A stretch of 64,000 nt of DNA from Cytophaga hutchinsonii ATCC 33406. GTDB lineage: Bacteria > Bacteroidota > Bacteroidia > Cytophagales > Cytophagaceae. A program made the translations under genes and the position numbers. The DNA lies in assembly GCF_000014145.1 (NCBI RefSeq), contig NC_008255.1:2186001-2250000 (forward strand), given 5' to 3'. Shown here one piece after another: positions 53,629 through 62,426 of the stretch. Within the stretch, counting starts at the first letter, position 1; the number at the start of each line of letters is the position of its first letter. The notes below the pieces were generated by a model. That model was not told the origin of the DNA and did no database searches. It saw nothing but the letters and a program-made list of their open reading frames with translations.

Positions 53629-53717
53629 TGGAGAGGGAGGGATTCGAACCCTCGGTACGCTTTAACACGTACGGCAGTTTAGCAAACGGCTACTTTCGGC
53701 CTCTCAGTCACCTCTCC
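53629..53717 (-). tRNA. tRNA-Ser (GCU)
   Basis: 89 bases with a long variable arm. Acceptor GGAGAGG / CCTCTCC, anticodon loop TTGCTAA with GCU, T loop TTCGAAT. The anticodon stem (GCCGT / ACTGC) has a C-U mismatch at its third pair, and the discriminator base reads A where bacterial tRNA-Ser usually has G. It looks functional otherwise. Confidence 0.9.
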
Positions 53718-53842
53718 TTAAAAGTTTCACAAAGGTAGTATTTTGTTTGTAATAAACCATAGTATAGTCCAAAAGATTTCCACAAATATTTAATTTTTGA
53801 ATTGTAAAAGGCAATTCGTAGCTTGGAAATTAATCTGTTACC

Positions 53843-54802
53843 ATGCATTTCCACTCTCCCATTTCCTGGTTCATTTATGCATCCGCAGGTATTTTTCTGC
53901 TGATTAATATTATCTATTTTTTCCGCATCAACCGTATCGCCAAAAAAACCCGCGCAACATTACGTTACCGCATATACATCAAATTTGCCCTTCGCAGCAT
54001 TGCAATTTCCTGTCTCTTAATTGCTTTACTTGGCCCATCATTCGGAAAAAGTAAAAGTGAAATTACCATACGGTCTAAAAACATACTGTTCATTCTGGAT
54101 GTTTCCCTTTCAATGGATGCCCGTGATGTTTCTCCCAGCAGGCTGGAAAAAGCACATACCATTATTCATAACATTGTAAATCAAAACCCTACCGATCAAT
54201 ATGGTTTAATCAGCTATGCCTCCGGAGCAACGATTCAATGTCCGTTAACATTTGATACACAAACGTTTTTAGCCTTTTCGCAGACTGCTACTACTTCCTT
54301 GTTTGACTATACCGGAACAAATACGTACGATGCCTTACGTATGGCCAACAACTATCTGACTACTTATAAAAAAGAAGGCAATTTAAAACCCTGTGTAGTG
54401 ATCATGCTTTCTGATGGTGAAGGTATTACACAGGATGTACAACAGATTAAAACCGATGCATTTTCAGATTTCAATATTGTTGGCATCGGTACCGAAGTTG
54501 GTAGCCGGATTCCCTATCATAAATCGTATAAGAAAAATAAAAACGGCGATGATGTAATTTCCATGCTGCAAAAGGAATCGTTGAATGCCTTGTCTGTATC
54601 CACCAAAGCAACCTATTACGAAGTGAGTAACAGTCAAAATAACGAACCGGCTCTGTATACTGCTATACGAAATTATAAAGGTAAAAATGAAGGTATTTCT
54701 AAAATTGAAGTAGCGGGAAATAAGTTTTACTATTTCTTATATGTTGCCATCGCTTTAATTATATTAGACATATTAATTACTGTAAAAACAGTTGAAATAT
54801 AA
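53843..54802 (+). CDS. VWA-domain membrane protein (BatB/BatA-like)
   Basis: 319 residues. Two N-terminal membrane helices (about 8-26 and 48-65), a von Willebrand A domain with MIDAS site DVSLS (Asp86, Ser88, Ser90), and a C-terminal helix (about 296-314). This is the layout of BatA/BatB proteins, linked to aerotolerance and stress in Bacteroides. The stop overlaps the next gene's ATG by one base, so the two are coupled. No BatA, BatD or MoxR gene is seen in this window. Confidence 0.85.
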   Translation: MHFHSPISWFIYASAGIFLLINIIYFFRINRIAKKTRATLRYRIYIKFALRSIAISCLLIALLGPSFGKSKSEITIRSKNILFILDVSLSMDARDVSPSRLEKAHTIIHNIVNQNPTDQYGLISYASGATIQCPLTFDTQTFLAFSQTATTSLFDYTGTNTYDALRMANNYLTTYKKEGNLKPCVVIMLSDGEGITQDVQQIKTDAFSDFNIVGIGTEVGSRIPYHKSYKKNKNGDDVISMLQKESLNALSVSTKATYYEVSNSQNNEPALYTAIRNYKGKNEGISKIEVAGNKFYYFLYVAIALIILDILITVKTVEI

Positions 54803-55515
54803 TGATCAAGCTGCTCTTATTTCTTTCTGTATTTTCTTCCCCGTGGTTTTATTTCAATAAAATTCAACGTGCAAACACGTTAAAGAAACAAGCTGCGGAG
54901 GCCTATTCTACGCATTTTTATTCGGATGCAATCATGTATTATGATGAATTGCTTGCTAAATATGAACCCAATTCTGATCACGTTAAAATTAATTTAGCAC
55001 ATGCATATTACAGATCTCAGGATTATAATAATGCAAGTAAATTGTATACAGAATTAACTATCGGCTCAGAGCCTGGCATACGTTCAACTGCACTTTGTCA
55101 ATTAGGTATTATTCAGCACCGCACCAAACATTATAAACTTGCCTTGTTTTATTTCAAAGAAGCCCTGCGTGTAAATCCGGGAAATAAAACGGCCGCATTT
55201 AATTATGAGTTTTTAAAAATCACCCTGCGGAAAGAAACAAATACAGACGGCCAATCCGGTTCAAAAAAAGGCGATAATGAATCTTCCAAAAAGAAAGAAG
55301 ATACTACTCCAAACAATACCCTGTCTACACAAAATACTTTTGACGCAAACGGAACGAGTGAGTCTACCATGTATTACCGCATGCTGTATGAACAACAGCG
55401 TCTGAGTAAGCAACGTGCAGAAAAAATTCTTCAGTATATTCAGGAACAGGAAATGCAATATTACAATCAATTGCAAAAACATGTTCCGCATGATGCAAAC
55501 AAACCGGATTGGTAG
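54802..55515 (+). CDS. TPR-repeat protein (BatC-like)
   Basis: 237 residues. An N-terminal hydrophobic segment (2-17) and three TPR-like units (about 30-135, for example YRSQDYNNASKLYTELTIG and KHYKLALFYFKEALRVNPGN), then a low-complexity Ser/Lys/Asn linker and a helical, Gln-rich tail. It fits BatC, the usual partner of BatB, and shares the start/stop overlap with it. It may be exported or membrane-anchored. Confidence 0.8.
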   Translation: MIKLLLFLSVFSSPWFYFNKIQRANTLKKQAAEAYSTHFYSDAIMYYDELLAKYEPNSDHVKINLAHAYYRSQDYNNASKLYTELTIGSEPGIRSTALCQLGIIQHRTKHYKLALFYFKEALRVNPGNKTAAFNYEFLKITLRKETNTDGQSGSKKGDNESSKKKEDTTPNNTLSTQNTFDANGTSESTMYYRMLYEQQRLSKQRAEKILQYIQEQEMQYYNQLQKHVPHDANKPDW

Positions 55516-55572
55516 TTAATTATGAGTTATGAATTATAAATGATGAATTGAAAAAGATTACATCAAAAAATT

Positions 55573-55691
55573 AATTCATAATTCATAATTCATAATTCAT
55601 AATTCATAATTCATAATTCATAATTCATAATTCATAATTCATAATTCATAATTCATAATTCATAATTCATAATTCATAATTCATAATTCAT
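55573..55691. repeat. Tandem repeat, 17 copies of aattcat
   Basis: 119 bases of an uninterrupted heptamer. It ends 6 bases before the thiolase ATG. Degenerate inverted copies (atgaatt) lie just upstream at about 55519-55556, so a long hairpin can form. Confidence 0.95.
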
Positions 55692-55697
55692 CTTTTT

Positions 55698-56879
55698 ATG
55701 AAACCTGTGTATATTGTTGCGGCAAGCCGTACACCTATTGGCAGTTTAGCCGGTTCTCTATCTTCTTTAAACGCCTCGCAGCTTGGCGCAGCTGCTATTA
55801 AAGGCTGTCTGAATAATCTTGAACTTCCACTTGACGCCATACAGAATGCATACATGGGAAATGTATTAAGCGCTGGTCTTGGCCAATCTCCGGCACGCCA
55901 GGCATCGAAGTTTGCGGGATTACCGGATTCAACAGAGGCAACTACGATTAATAAAGTGTGTGCATCCGGCATGAAAGCTATACAGCTTGGCACTCAGCAG
56001 ATCTTATGCGGCGATGCGGAGATTGTTGTTGCCGGTGGAATGGAAAGCATGTCAAATGTGCCTTACTACCTAGACAAAGCACGCCAGGGGTATAAACTTG
56101 GTAATGCCCAGGTGATTGACGGCATTATAAAAGATGGCTTGTGGGATGTATATTATAACTGCCACATGGGCAACGCAGCAGAAAACACGGCAAAGGAATT
56201 ACATATTACCCGTGAAATGCAGGATGCATATGCAATTGAATCCTATAAACGTTCAGCGTCTGCATGGCAAAACGGTTCATTTAAAAACGAAATTGTACCG
56301 GTAAATATATCAGGTAAGCCCGGACAGGAAACAGTTGTTGACACGGATGAAGAATTTTCAAAAGTAAATTTTGATAAAATCCCCCAGTTAAAACCCGTCT
56401 TTGATAAAGAAGGAACGGTGACCGCTGCCAATGCATCATCCATTAACGATGGCGCTGCCGCATTAATTCTCGTAAGCGAAGATGCCTTAAAAAAATATAA
56501 CCTCACTCCCATTGCCCGCATCTTATCGTATGCAGATGCTGCGCAGGACCCGCTGTGGTTTACAACAGCTCCGGTATTGTCTGTTAATAAAGCGCTGGAG
56601 AAAGCAGGACTGAACATACAGGATATTGATTACTTTGAATTGAATGAAGCTTTTGCTGTTGTATGCCTGGCTATTAACAACAAACTTGGTATTGACAGCC
56701 GCAAAGCTAATGTCTGGGGTGGAGCGGTTTCATTGGGCCATCCGATTGGTGCCTCCGGAGCACGTATTGTTGTTACATTAGTAAACATACTAAAAACCAA
56801 CAACGCTCGTTTGGGTGTTGCAGGTATTTGCAATGGCGGCGGTGGCTCCAGCGCACTTGTTATTGAAAACTTAGCTTAA
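55698..56879 (+). CDS. Acetyl-CoA C-acetyltransferase (thiolase)
   Basis: 393 residues, full length. The nucleophilic cysteine is in NKVCASGMKAIQL (about residue 89), the catalytic His in GHPIGASGAR and the second Cys in GICNGGGGSSA. It joins or splits acetyl-CoA units in fatty acid or ketone metabolism. The start region abuts the heptamer repeat, with almost no ordinary leader. The next gene starts 3 bases after the stop. Confidence 0.92.
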   Translation: MKPVYIVAASRTPIGSLAGSLSSLNASQLGAAAIKGCLNNLELPLDAIQNAYMGNVLSAGLGQSPARQASKFAGLPDSTEATTINKVCASGMKAIQLGTQQILCGDAEIVVAGGMESMSNVPYYLDKARQGYKLGNAQVIDGIIKDGLWDVYYNCHMGNAAENTAKELHITREMQDAYAIESYKRSASAWQNGSFKNEIVPVNISGKPGQETVVDTDEEFSKVNFDKIPQLKPVFDKEGTVTAANASSINDGAAALILVSEDALKKYNLTPIARILSYADAAQDPLWFTTAPVLSVNKALEKAGLNIQDIDYFELNEAFAVVCLAINNKLGIDSRKANVWGGAVSLGHPIGASGARIVVTLVNILKTNNARLGVAGICNGGGGSSALVIENLA

Positions 56880-56882
56880 AAT

Positions 56883-58475
56883 ATGCGTATCGGTATCTTC
56901 GTTTTTATTTTTCTGTTATCTCTGACAGCTTCGGCGCAAAAGGTTATTCGTACCTACTTTGCTGCATATGATTCCATCGGAATGGCAACAGCTGTACGCG
57001 AAGAATACCAGGTATTACCTGACGATTCAACCATTAAAAACGGATACTATTATTCTTTCTCACAAAACAGTGATACGCTTATTTACTGTACCTATTTGAA
57101 CAATAAAAAAGAAGGCACCTACATACAATATTATGAACATGGTTTAGTGAAATACCGTGCGCGGTATCACAAAAATTCGAAAACTGATACCGCCTGTTAT
57201 TACGCAGAAACAGGTAAGATCATTGCTACGGAAACCTTTGTACCCGTAAGAGCAAAAAGCACTGACAGCATTCAGTATGTATTTTATACGTATTACAATG
57301 CGAACGGAAATAAAACAAAGACCTGCTATTTATACAACGATGTAGCTGACAGCACCTACACGGAATACTACCCAAGCGGAAAAATAAAAATACAGTCTGA
57401 ATTTTCAAAGGGCGTGCGTACCGGGCCTTTCATCAGTTATTTTGAAAATGGCATCCCCGCACAAAAAGGTGCGTACAACAACGATGAATTGCATGGTGTC
57501 ATTACGAGTTATTTTCCTGAAGGAGAGAAACGTGTAGAAGCACAATACGACCGCGGTATACTTGATGGTGTTGTAAAGCAGTACTTTAGAAATGGCAAAC
57601 TTTTTTCTGAATCCTCTTATCTCCAGAATACACAACATGGTTTCACTAAAACATATTATCCTTCCGGCAGTATTCAAACAGAAGAACAATACAGCTATGG
57701 CATATTAAATGGTTCCTTCAAAACATATTACGAAAACGGTCAGCTGGAAACAGCTTCTACGCTACAGAAAGGAAAAAAACAAGGCCGGTTTGAAAGCTAC
57801 AGTAAAAACGGACAGCTGACACTGGAAGGATCTTTTGTGAACGGTGAACTGAACGGATCAAACAAAGGCTGGTATGATACAGGTACACCGAAACACGAAT
57901 TTCATTACAAAAACGGAATAAAGGTTGGTGAAAATACCAGCTATTTTGAGAATGGAAAAGTAAGTAAACTTGAAAAGTATAATGGTGATGGTACTGAAGT
58001 TTCTGTAAAATATTTTTATGAAACCGGAAAACTAAAAACTGAAGGCGATTACCTGGTAAAACAGCAGGCTACAGGAAACACATTTGTTCCCAGCGGAATT
58101 ATTAAAGAGTATTATGAAACGGGTCAACTACGTAAGCAAACGCTCTATACAGAAGGAAAAGCCAATGGTGAAGTGCTTAGCTATTATGAATCGGGTGCTG
58201 TTTCTGCAAAAGAATATTATGCATTCAACATTAAGACCGGCACCTTCAGTTATTACCACAGTAATGGCACGCTCGCTCAAACTATTATTTATAAAAGCAA
58301 CAGAAAATACGGCTTGTACAAGGAATATTATGAGACAGGTACGATAAAAATAACGGGCAATTACATCAATGATAAAAAGCACGGTGAATGGAAATATTTT
58401 TCTGATACAGGTAAACTTAAAAAAAGAGAACAATACAAGAATGACTTTGTTGTTTCTGAAAAAGTGTATGAATAG
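56883..58475 (+). CDS. Exported YwqK/MORN-repeat protein
   Basis: 530 residues. A signal peptide (GIFVFIFLLSLTASAQ) is followed by about 18 repeats of about 23 residues with the pattern YYxNGxLxxxxxYxxGxxxG, as in MORN_2/YwqK proteins. There is no C-terminal secretion domain. YwqK-like proteins are often listed as antitoxins, but no toxin is nearby. It probably forms an elongated beta structure in the periplasm or at the surface. It follows the thiolase gene by 3 bases and may share its transcript. Confidence 0.8.
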   Translation: MRIGIFVFIFLLSLTASAQKVIRTYFAAYDSIGMATAVREEYQVLPDDSTIKNGYYYSFSQNSDTLIYCTYLNNKKEGTYIQYYEHGLVKYRARYHKNSKTDTACYYAETGKIIATETFVPVRAKSTDSIQYVFYTYYNANGNKTKTCYLYNDVADSTYTEYYPSGKIKIQSEFSKGVRTGPFISYFENGIPAQKGAYNNDELHGVITSYFPEGEKRVEAQYDRGILDGVVKQYFRNGKLFSESSYLQNTQHGFTKTYYPSGSIQTEEQYSYGILNGSFKTYYENGQLETASTLQKGKKQGRFESYSKNGQLTLEGSFVNGELNGSNKGWYDTGTPKHEFHYKNGIKVGENTSYFENGKVSKLEKYNGDGTEVSVKYFYETGKLKTEGDYLVKQQATGNTFVPSGIIKEYYETGQLRKQTLYTEGKANGEVLSYYESGAVSAKEYYAFNIKTGTFSYYHSNGTLAQTIIYKSNRKYGLYKEYYETGTIKITGNYINDKKHGEWKYFSDTGKLKKREQYKNDFVVSEKVYE

Positions 58476-58571
58476 TATGCAATAATGTTGATAACTCCCC
58501 TATTTCAGATATATACGCTATAAATTAACACTTTCCGATTTCAATCCCTTTTAAAGCTCATTTTTTGAACC

Positions 58572-58579
58572 TATCTTTG
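58572..58579 (+). promoter_or_regulatory. -7 promoter box (TATCTTTG) for purC
   Basis: Full match to TAnnTTTG, 20 bases before the ATG at 58600. The -33 box is not clear. Confidence 0.5.
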
Positions 58580-58599
58580 AAGCATTATAGTACTTCTGT

Positions 58600-59532
58600 A
58601 TGAATGCAATAAAAGAGACTCGTTTTGAATTACCAGGTCAGACTGGATTTTATAAAGGCAAAGTTCGTGATGTTTACTACGTTGCCGATAAATTAGTTGT
58701 AGTAGCAAGCGATCGTATTTCGGCTTTTGACGTGGTTTTACCCCGTGCAATCCCTTTCAAAGGTCAGGTTTTAAATCAAATTGCCGCAAAAATGCTGGCA
58801 CAAACGGCAGACGTTGTTCCCAACTGGATATTGTCTGTTCCGGACCCATCTGTTAGTATCGGTATTAAATGCGAGCCATTCAAAGTTGAAATGGTAATAC
58901 GCGGTTACTTAGCCGGCCATGCAGCCCGTGAATACAAAGCAGGCAAGCGTACCTTATGCGGTGTCGCTTTACCGGAAGAATTAAAAGAAAATGATAAACT
59001 CCCTGCTCCCATCATTACGCCTACAACAAAGGCAGATGAAGGTCATGATGAGGATATTTCAAGAGAAGACCTGCTGGCACGCGGTATTGTTAGTGAAGCA
59101 GATTACATTCAATTAGAAAAATATACACAGGCATTGTTTCAGCGCGGTACTGAATTAGCTGAGAAACAAGGGTTGATCTTAGTAGATACAAAATACGAGT
59201 TTGGTAAAGTTGGTGATAAAATTTATCTGATCGATGAAATCCATACGCCCGACTCTTCCCGTTATTTCTATATCGATGGTTATGCGGAACGCCAGGCAAA
59301 AGGCGAAGCACAGAAACAATTATCAAAAGAGTTTGTACGCCAATGGCTGATCGAAAACGGTTTCCAGGGTAAAGAGGGACAAAACGTACCTGTTATGACA
59401 GACGAAATTGTATCCAGTATTTCTGAAAGATACATTGAGTTATACGAAAAAGTAATCGGGGAATCATTCAAAAAGCCGGAAGAGTCCAATCCGGAAGAGC
59501 GTATTCTTAAAAATATTTTAAAAGCTTTATAA
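58600..59532 (+). CDS. purC: SAICAR synthetase (PurC)
   Basis: 310 residues, in the longer PurC class found in Bacteroidetes and yeast. Diagnostic blocks are [45 protein letters not shown], and LVDTKYEFG with [12 protein letters not shown]. It joins aspartate to CAIR in purine synthesis using ATP. The STAS gene follows by 31 bases. Confidence 0.93.
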   Translation: MNAIKETRFELPGQTGFYKGKVRDVYYVADKLVVVASDRISAFDVVLPRAIPFKGQVLNQIAAKMLAQTADVVPNWILSVPDPSVSIGIKCEPFKVEMVIRGYLAGHAAREYKAGKRTLCGVALPEELKENDKLPAPIITPTTKADEGHDEDISREDLLARGIVSEADYIQLEKYTQALFQRGTELAEKQGLILVDTKYEFGKVGDKIYLIDEIHTPDSSRYFYIDGYAERQAKGEAQKQLSKEFVRQWLIENGFQGKEGQNVPVMTDEIVSSISERYIELYEKVIGESFKKPEESNPEERILKNILKAL

Positions 59533-59563
59533 TTTATTTCAATCGCATTTATTACACAACAAT

Positions 59564-59947
59564 ATGAAATACACAGTTGAAAAAACAGAGAAGTACGTTC
59601 TGTTTCAATTACACGAAGAGAAACTTACTTCTATTACAGCACCTGATTTGAAAACAGAATTAGTTACGCTTAATGCTGAGGGTTTCAATAACATCATCTT
59701 AAACATGACAGATGTTAAGTATGCGGATTCATCGGGATTAAGTTCTATCCTGATCGGTAACCGTGTATGTAATAATAGTGGTGGTTTGTTTGTGATGTGC
59801 AATGTAAACGATCACGTAATGAAATTATTGAAGATCTCTCAGTTGGATACGATCTTAACACTGCTTCCAACAGTTGAAGAAGGTATTGATGCTGTTTTTC
59901 TTCATGAAATTCAAGGAGATTTAGAAGACGAAGAATCTGCTGAGTAA
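59564..59947 (+). CDS. STAS-domain protein (anti-anti-sigma type)
   Basis: 127 residues forming a single STAS domain. The phosphorylation-site region is MTDVKYADSSGLSSILIGN, with serines at the SpoIIAA position. Such proteins bind anti-sigma kinases and are controlled by serine phosphorylation. No partner kinase or phosphatase is adjacent; RNase Z follows by 5 bases. The C-terminal tail is acidic (DLEDEESAE). Confidence 0.85.
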   Translation: MKYTVEKTEKYVLFQLHEEKLTSITAPDLKTELVTLNAEGFNNIILNMTDVKYADSSGLSSILIGNRVCNNSGGLFVMCNVNDHVMKLLKISQLDTILTLLPTVEEGIDAVFLHEIQGDLEDEESAE

Positions 59948-59952
59948 ATATA

Positions 59953-60894
59953 ATGGATTTTGAACTATTCATTTTAGGTTCAAGTTCGGCAACGCCGTCA
60001 AAGGGCCGATATCAGTCGGCCCAACTATTAAAAATACACAACGATTATTTTATGATTGATTGTGGTGAAGCGGCACAATATCAATTAAGCCGGTATAAAC
60101 TGAACCACACAAAAATCAGTCATATCTTTATAAGCCATTTGCATGGCGATCATTTTTTTGGCTTGGTTGGCCTGTTAAGTACCATGAATCTGTATGGAAG
60201 AAAAAATCCCATACACGTATTCGGCCCTCCGGGTTTGGATGAGATCATTCAGATACAGCTGAAATATTCTGAAACGCTTCTGCAATTTCCCCTGCATTAT
60301 ACAACACTGGAAAATGAAGGAAGTGAACACATTCTGGATCATCCCCTGGTAGACGTATATACCATTCCGCTTGAACACCGGATTCGCTGTAATGGTTTTT
60401 TATTTAAAGAAAAACCAAAATCATACAAACTCAATAAAAGCAAATTACCTGAAGATCTCAGCCTGCTTGAAATTGCACAGCTAAAGCAGGGCATAGATGT
60501 ATACGATGAAAATGGGAATGTAAAAGCATTGGTACGTGAAATATGCATGCCTGCATTAAAATCGCGCAGCTATGCCTACTGTTCAGATACGAAAGTGAAC
60601 GAACAGTATTTTCCATACATCAAAGGCGTTGATCTGCTGTATCATGAAAGTACCTTTCTGGATGAACTTGCAGACCGGGCTGCCAAAACATATCATACAA
60701 CTGCTAAACAGGCCGCACAGGTAGCTAAAGAAGCCGAAGCAGGAAAATTAATTATTGGTCATTTCTCTTCCCGGTATTACGATACAGAACCATTTCTGCT
60801 GGAAGCCAGTTCTATTTTTAAACACACCTATCTGGGTACAGAAGGAAGCAGTTTCTATGTAAGCGATCGTATAAGCCATGAAGACAACTCTTGA
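59953..60894 (+). CDS. rnz: Ribonuclease Z (tRNA 3'-processing)
   Basis: 313 residues of the metallo-beta-lactamase fold. The zinc motif is His62-Leu-His64-Gly-Asp66-His67 in SHLHGDHFFG; others are YCSDT and the later GHFSSRYY. It cuts the 3' trailer from tRNA precursors that lack encoded CCA, which matches the four tRNA genes here. Its last 17 bases overlap the next gene. Confidence 0.93.
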   Translation: MDFELFILGSSSATPSKGRYQSAQLLKIHNDYFMIDCGEAAQYQLSRYKLNHTKISHIFISHLHGDHFFGLVGLLSTMNLYGRKNPIHVFGPPGLDEIIQIQLKYSETLLQFPLHYTTLENEGSEHILDHPLVDVYTIPLEHRIRCNGFLFKEKPKSYKLNKSKLPEDLSLLEIAQLKQGIDVYDENGNVKALVREICMPALKSRSYAYCSDTKVNEQYFPYIKGVDLLYHESTFLDELADRAAKTYHTTAKQAAQVAKEAEAGKLIIGHFSSRYYDTEPFLLEASSIFKHTYLGTEGSSFYVSDRISHEDNS

Positions 60895-61678
60895 ACAGAA
60901 GCGGACAAATTTATTTATTGTTCTCGCAGGAATTTTTATTACCAATGCTATTCTGGCTGAGATGATCGGTGTGAAAATATTTTCCCTGGAAAAAACATTT
61001 CATCTTGATCCGGCACAACTTTCTTTATTTACAGATTTTAAACTTGATTTCAATCTTACTGCCGGAGCGCTGATCTGGCCGATCGTTTTTATTTCCACAG
61101 ATATCATTAATGAATATTTTGGCAAAAAAGGCGTGAAAAAAGCCACCTACCTGGCCATTGGATTAATTATTTACAGCTTTTTTGTCTTATTCATTTCCAC
61201 ACATACAACTCCTGCCGATTTTTGGCTTGATGTCAATAACCACGATGCAAACGGCCAGCCCTTTAATATTGACTATGCCTTTCAGCGGATCTTTTCTCAA
61301 GGACAGTCCATTATCATAGCATCGCTTACAGCATTCCTGATCGGACAATTGCTGGATGTATATGTGTTTCATGCGATCCGTGCATCAACAGGTGAAAAAT
61401 GGTTGTGGCTCCGCGCTACAGGTTCAACACTGGTGTCGCAGCTGATTGATAGTTTTGTTGTTTTATTTATTGCTTTTTATGTGCTTGCCGGTCCCAATAA
61501 ATGGACACTGCAGCAAGTACTTTCCATTGGTATCATCAATTATATCTACAAGTTCAGTGTAGCCGTACTGCTTACGCCGCTGCTGTACGTAGCGCATCAT
61601 TTTATCGATAAGTATCTTGGAGCAAAAGCATCCGAAGACGTAATTGACCAGGCCAATACGTCCGGCTATACCGACTGA
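60878..61678 (+). CDS. Queuosine precursor transporter (YhhQ/VUT family)
   Basis: 266 residues with about six membrane helices. Family blocks are NAILAEMIGVKIF, WPIVFISTDIINEYFG and the later SLTAFLIGQLLDVYVFHAIR and TLVSQLIDSFVVLFIAF. E. coli YhhQ imports queuosine precursors for tRNA modification; other VUT proteins carry vitamins. The start overlaps RNase Z by 17 bases. Confidence 0.88.
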   Translation: MKTTLEQKRTNLFIVLAGIFITNAILAEMIGVKIFSLEKTFHLDPAQLSLFTDFKLDFNLTAGALIWPIVFISTDIINEYFGKKGVKKATYLAIGLIIYSFFVLFISTHTTPADFWLDVNNHDANGQPFNIDYAFQRIFSQGQSIIIASLTAFLIGQLLDVYVFHAIRASTGEKWLWLRATGSTLVSQLIDSFVVLFIAFYVLAGPNKWTLQQVLSIGIINYIYKFSVAVLLTPLLYVAHHFIDKYLGAKASEDVIDQANTSGYTD

Positions 61679-62415
61679 GCAGATTTGATGCGGTCGCAGC
61701 ATATCGCTGTAGCAATCCCAACATTTAACGACTCAGCCTGTCCGAACCTTGGAATAGTCAGCATCTGCGTAATGCATGCTTTAACGCCTTCACTGATGCC
61801 ATGCGCTTCATTGCCCATAACCAATATACCTACCTCTTTAAATGAAGCGGTGTGTATATTTTCCCCATGAAGATCTGCACCATACACCGATACACGTTGT
61901 TGCTTTAAAAAAGCTGACAGATCCGTATAATGAACTTTTACACGCAAAAATGAACCTTTGGAAGCATTGATAACTTTAGGGTTATAGAAATCTGCTGTAT
62001 CTTCAGAGCAGATGATTTTACTGATTCCATACCAATCCGCAATACGTATAATGGTTCCCAGATTACCGGGGTCATTGATATTATCCAGGGCTATCACCCA
62101 CTCACCTTTAATGGTTTCCGGCAATAACACTTCATTTACGGCACATACAGCGATAGCAGCATCGTTGCTTTGCAAAGAGCCTATTGAATCCAGCTCTGTA
62201 TCACCCGCAAGCTCAATAATGCCTGAAAACGGTGCGAGTAGCTCTTTGTACTTGGCATGAAAATAAGAAGTCACTAATAGCTTTTGAATTTTAAAATCAG
62301 ATGAAAGTACTTCTAATACAGACTTCTCGCCTTCAATAATAAATTGATTATAAAGTCTTCGAAATTTCTTATTTTGAAGAGATTTAGTGAATTTTACAGT
62401 CTGTTTCGTTAACAT
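61666..62415 (-). CDS. TrmH/SpoU-family rRNA (ribose-2'-O) methyltransferase
   Basis: 249 residues. A substrate-binding N-terminal part is followed by a SPOUT domain with the three motifs: NINDPGNLGTIIRIADW, VMGNEAHGIS and IPRFGQAESLNVGIATAI. It probably methylates a ribose in 23S rRNA, like RlmB; the exact site is not certain. The 3' end overlaps the transporter gene by 13 bases, and its start is 12 bases from the divergent BamA-like gene. Confidence 0.88.
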   Translation of the reverse strand: MLTKQTVKFTKSLQNKKFRRLYNQFIIEGEKSVLEVLSSDFKIQKLLVTSYFHAKYKELLAPFSGIIELAGDTELDSIGSLQSNDAAIAVCAVNEVLLPETIKGEWVIALDNINDPGNLGTIIRIADWYGISKIICSEDTADFYNPKVINASKGSFLRVKVHYTDLSAFLKQQRVSVYGADLHGENIHTASFKEVGILVMGNEAHGISEGVKACITQMLTIPRFGQAESLNVGIATAICCDRIKSAQSV

Positions 62416-62426
62416 CTAAATACGCA

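Noticed and set aside
55573-55691. CRISPR array
   Set aside because: The repeat is an unbroken 7-base tandem with no spacers and no cas genes nearby.
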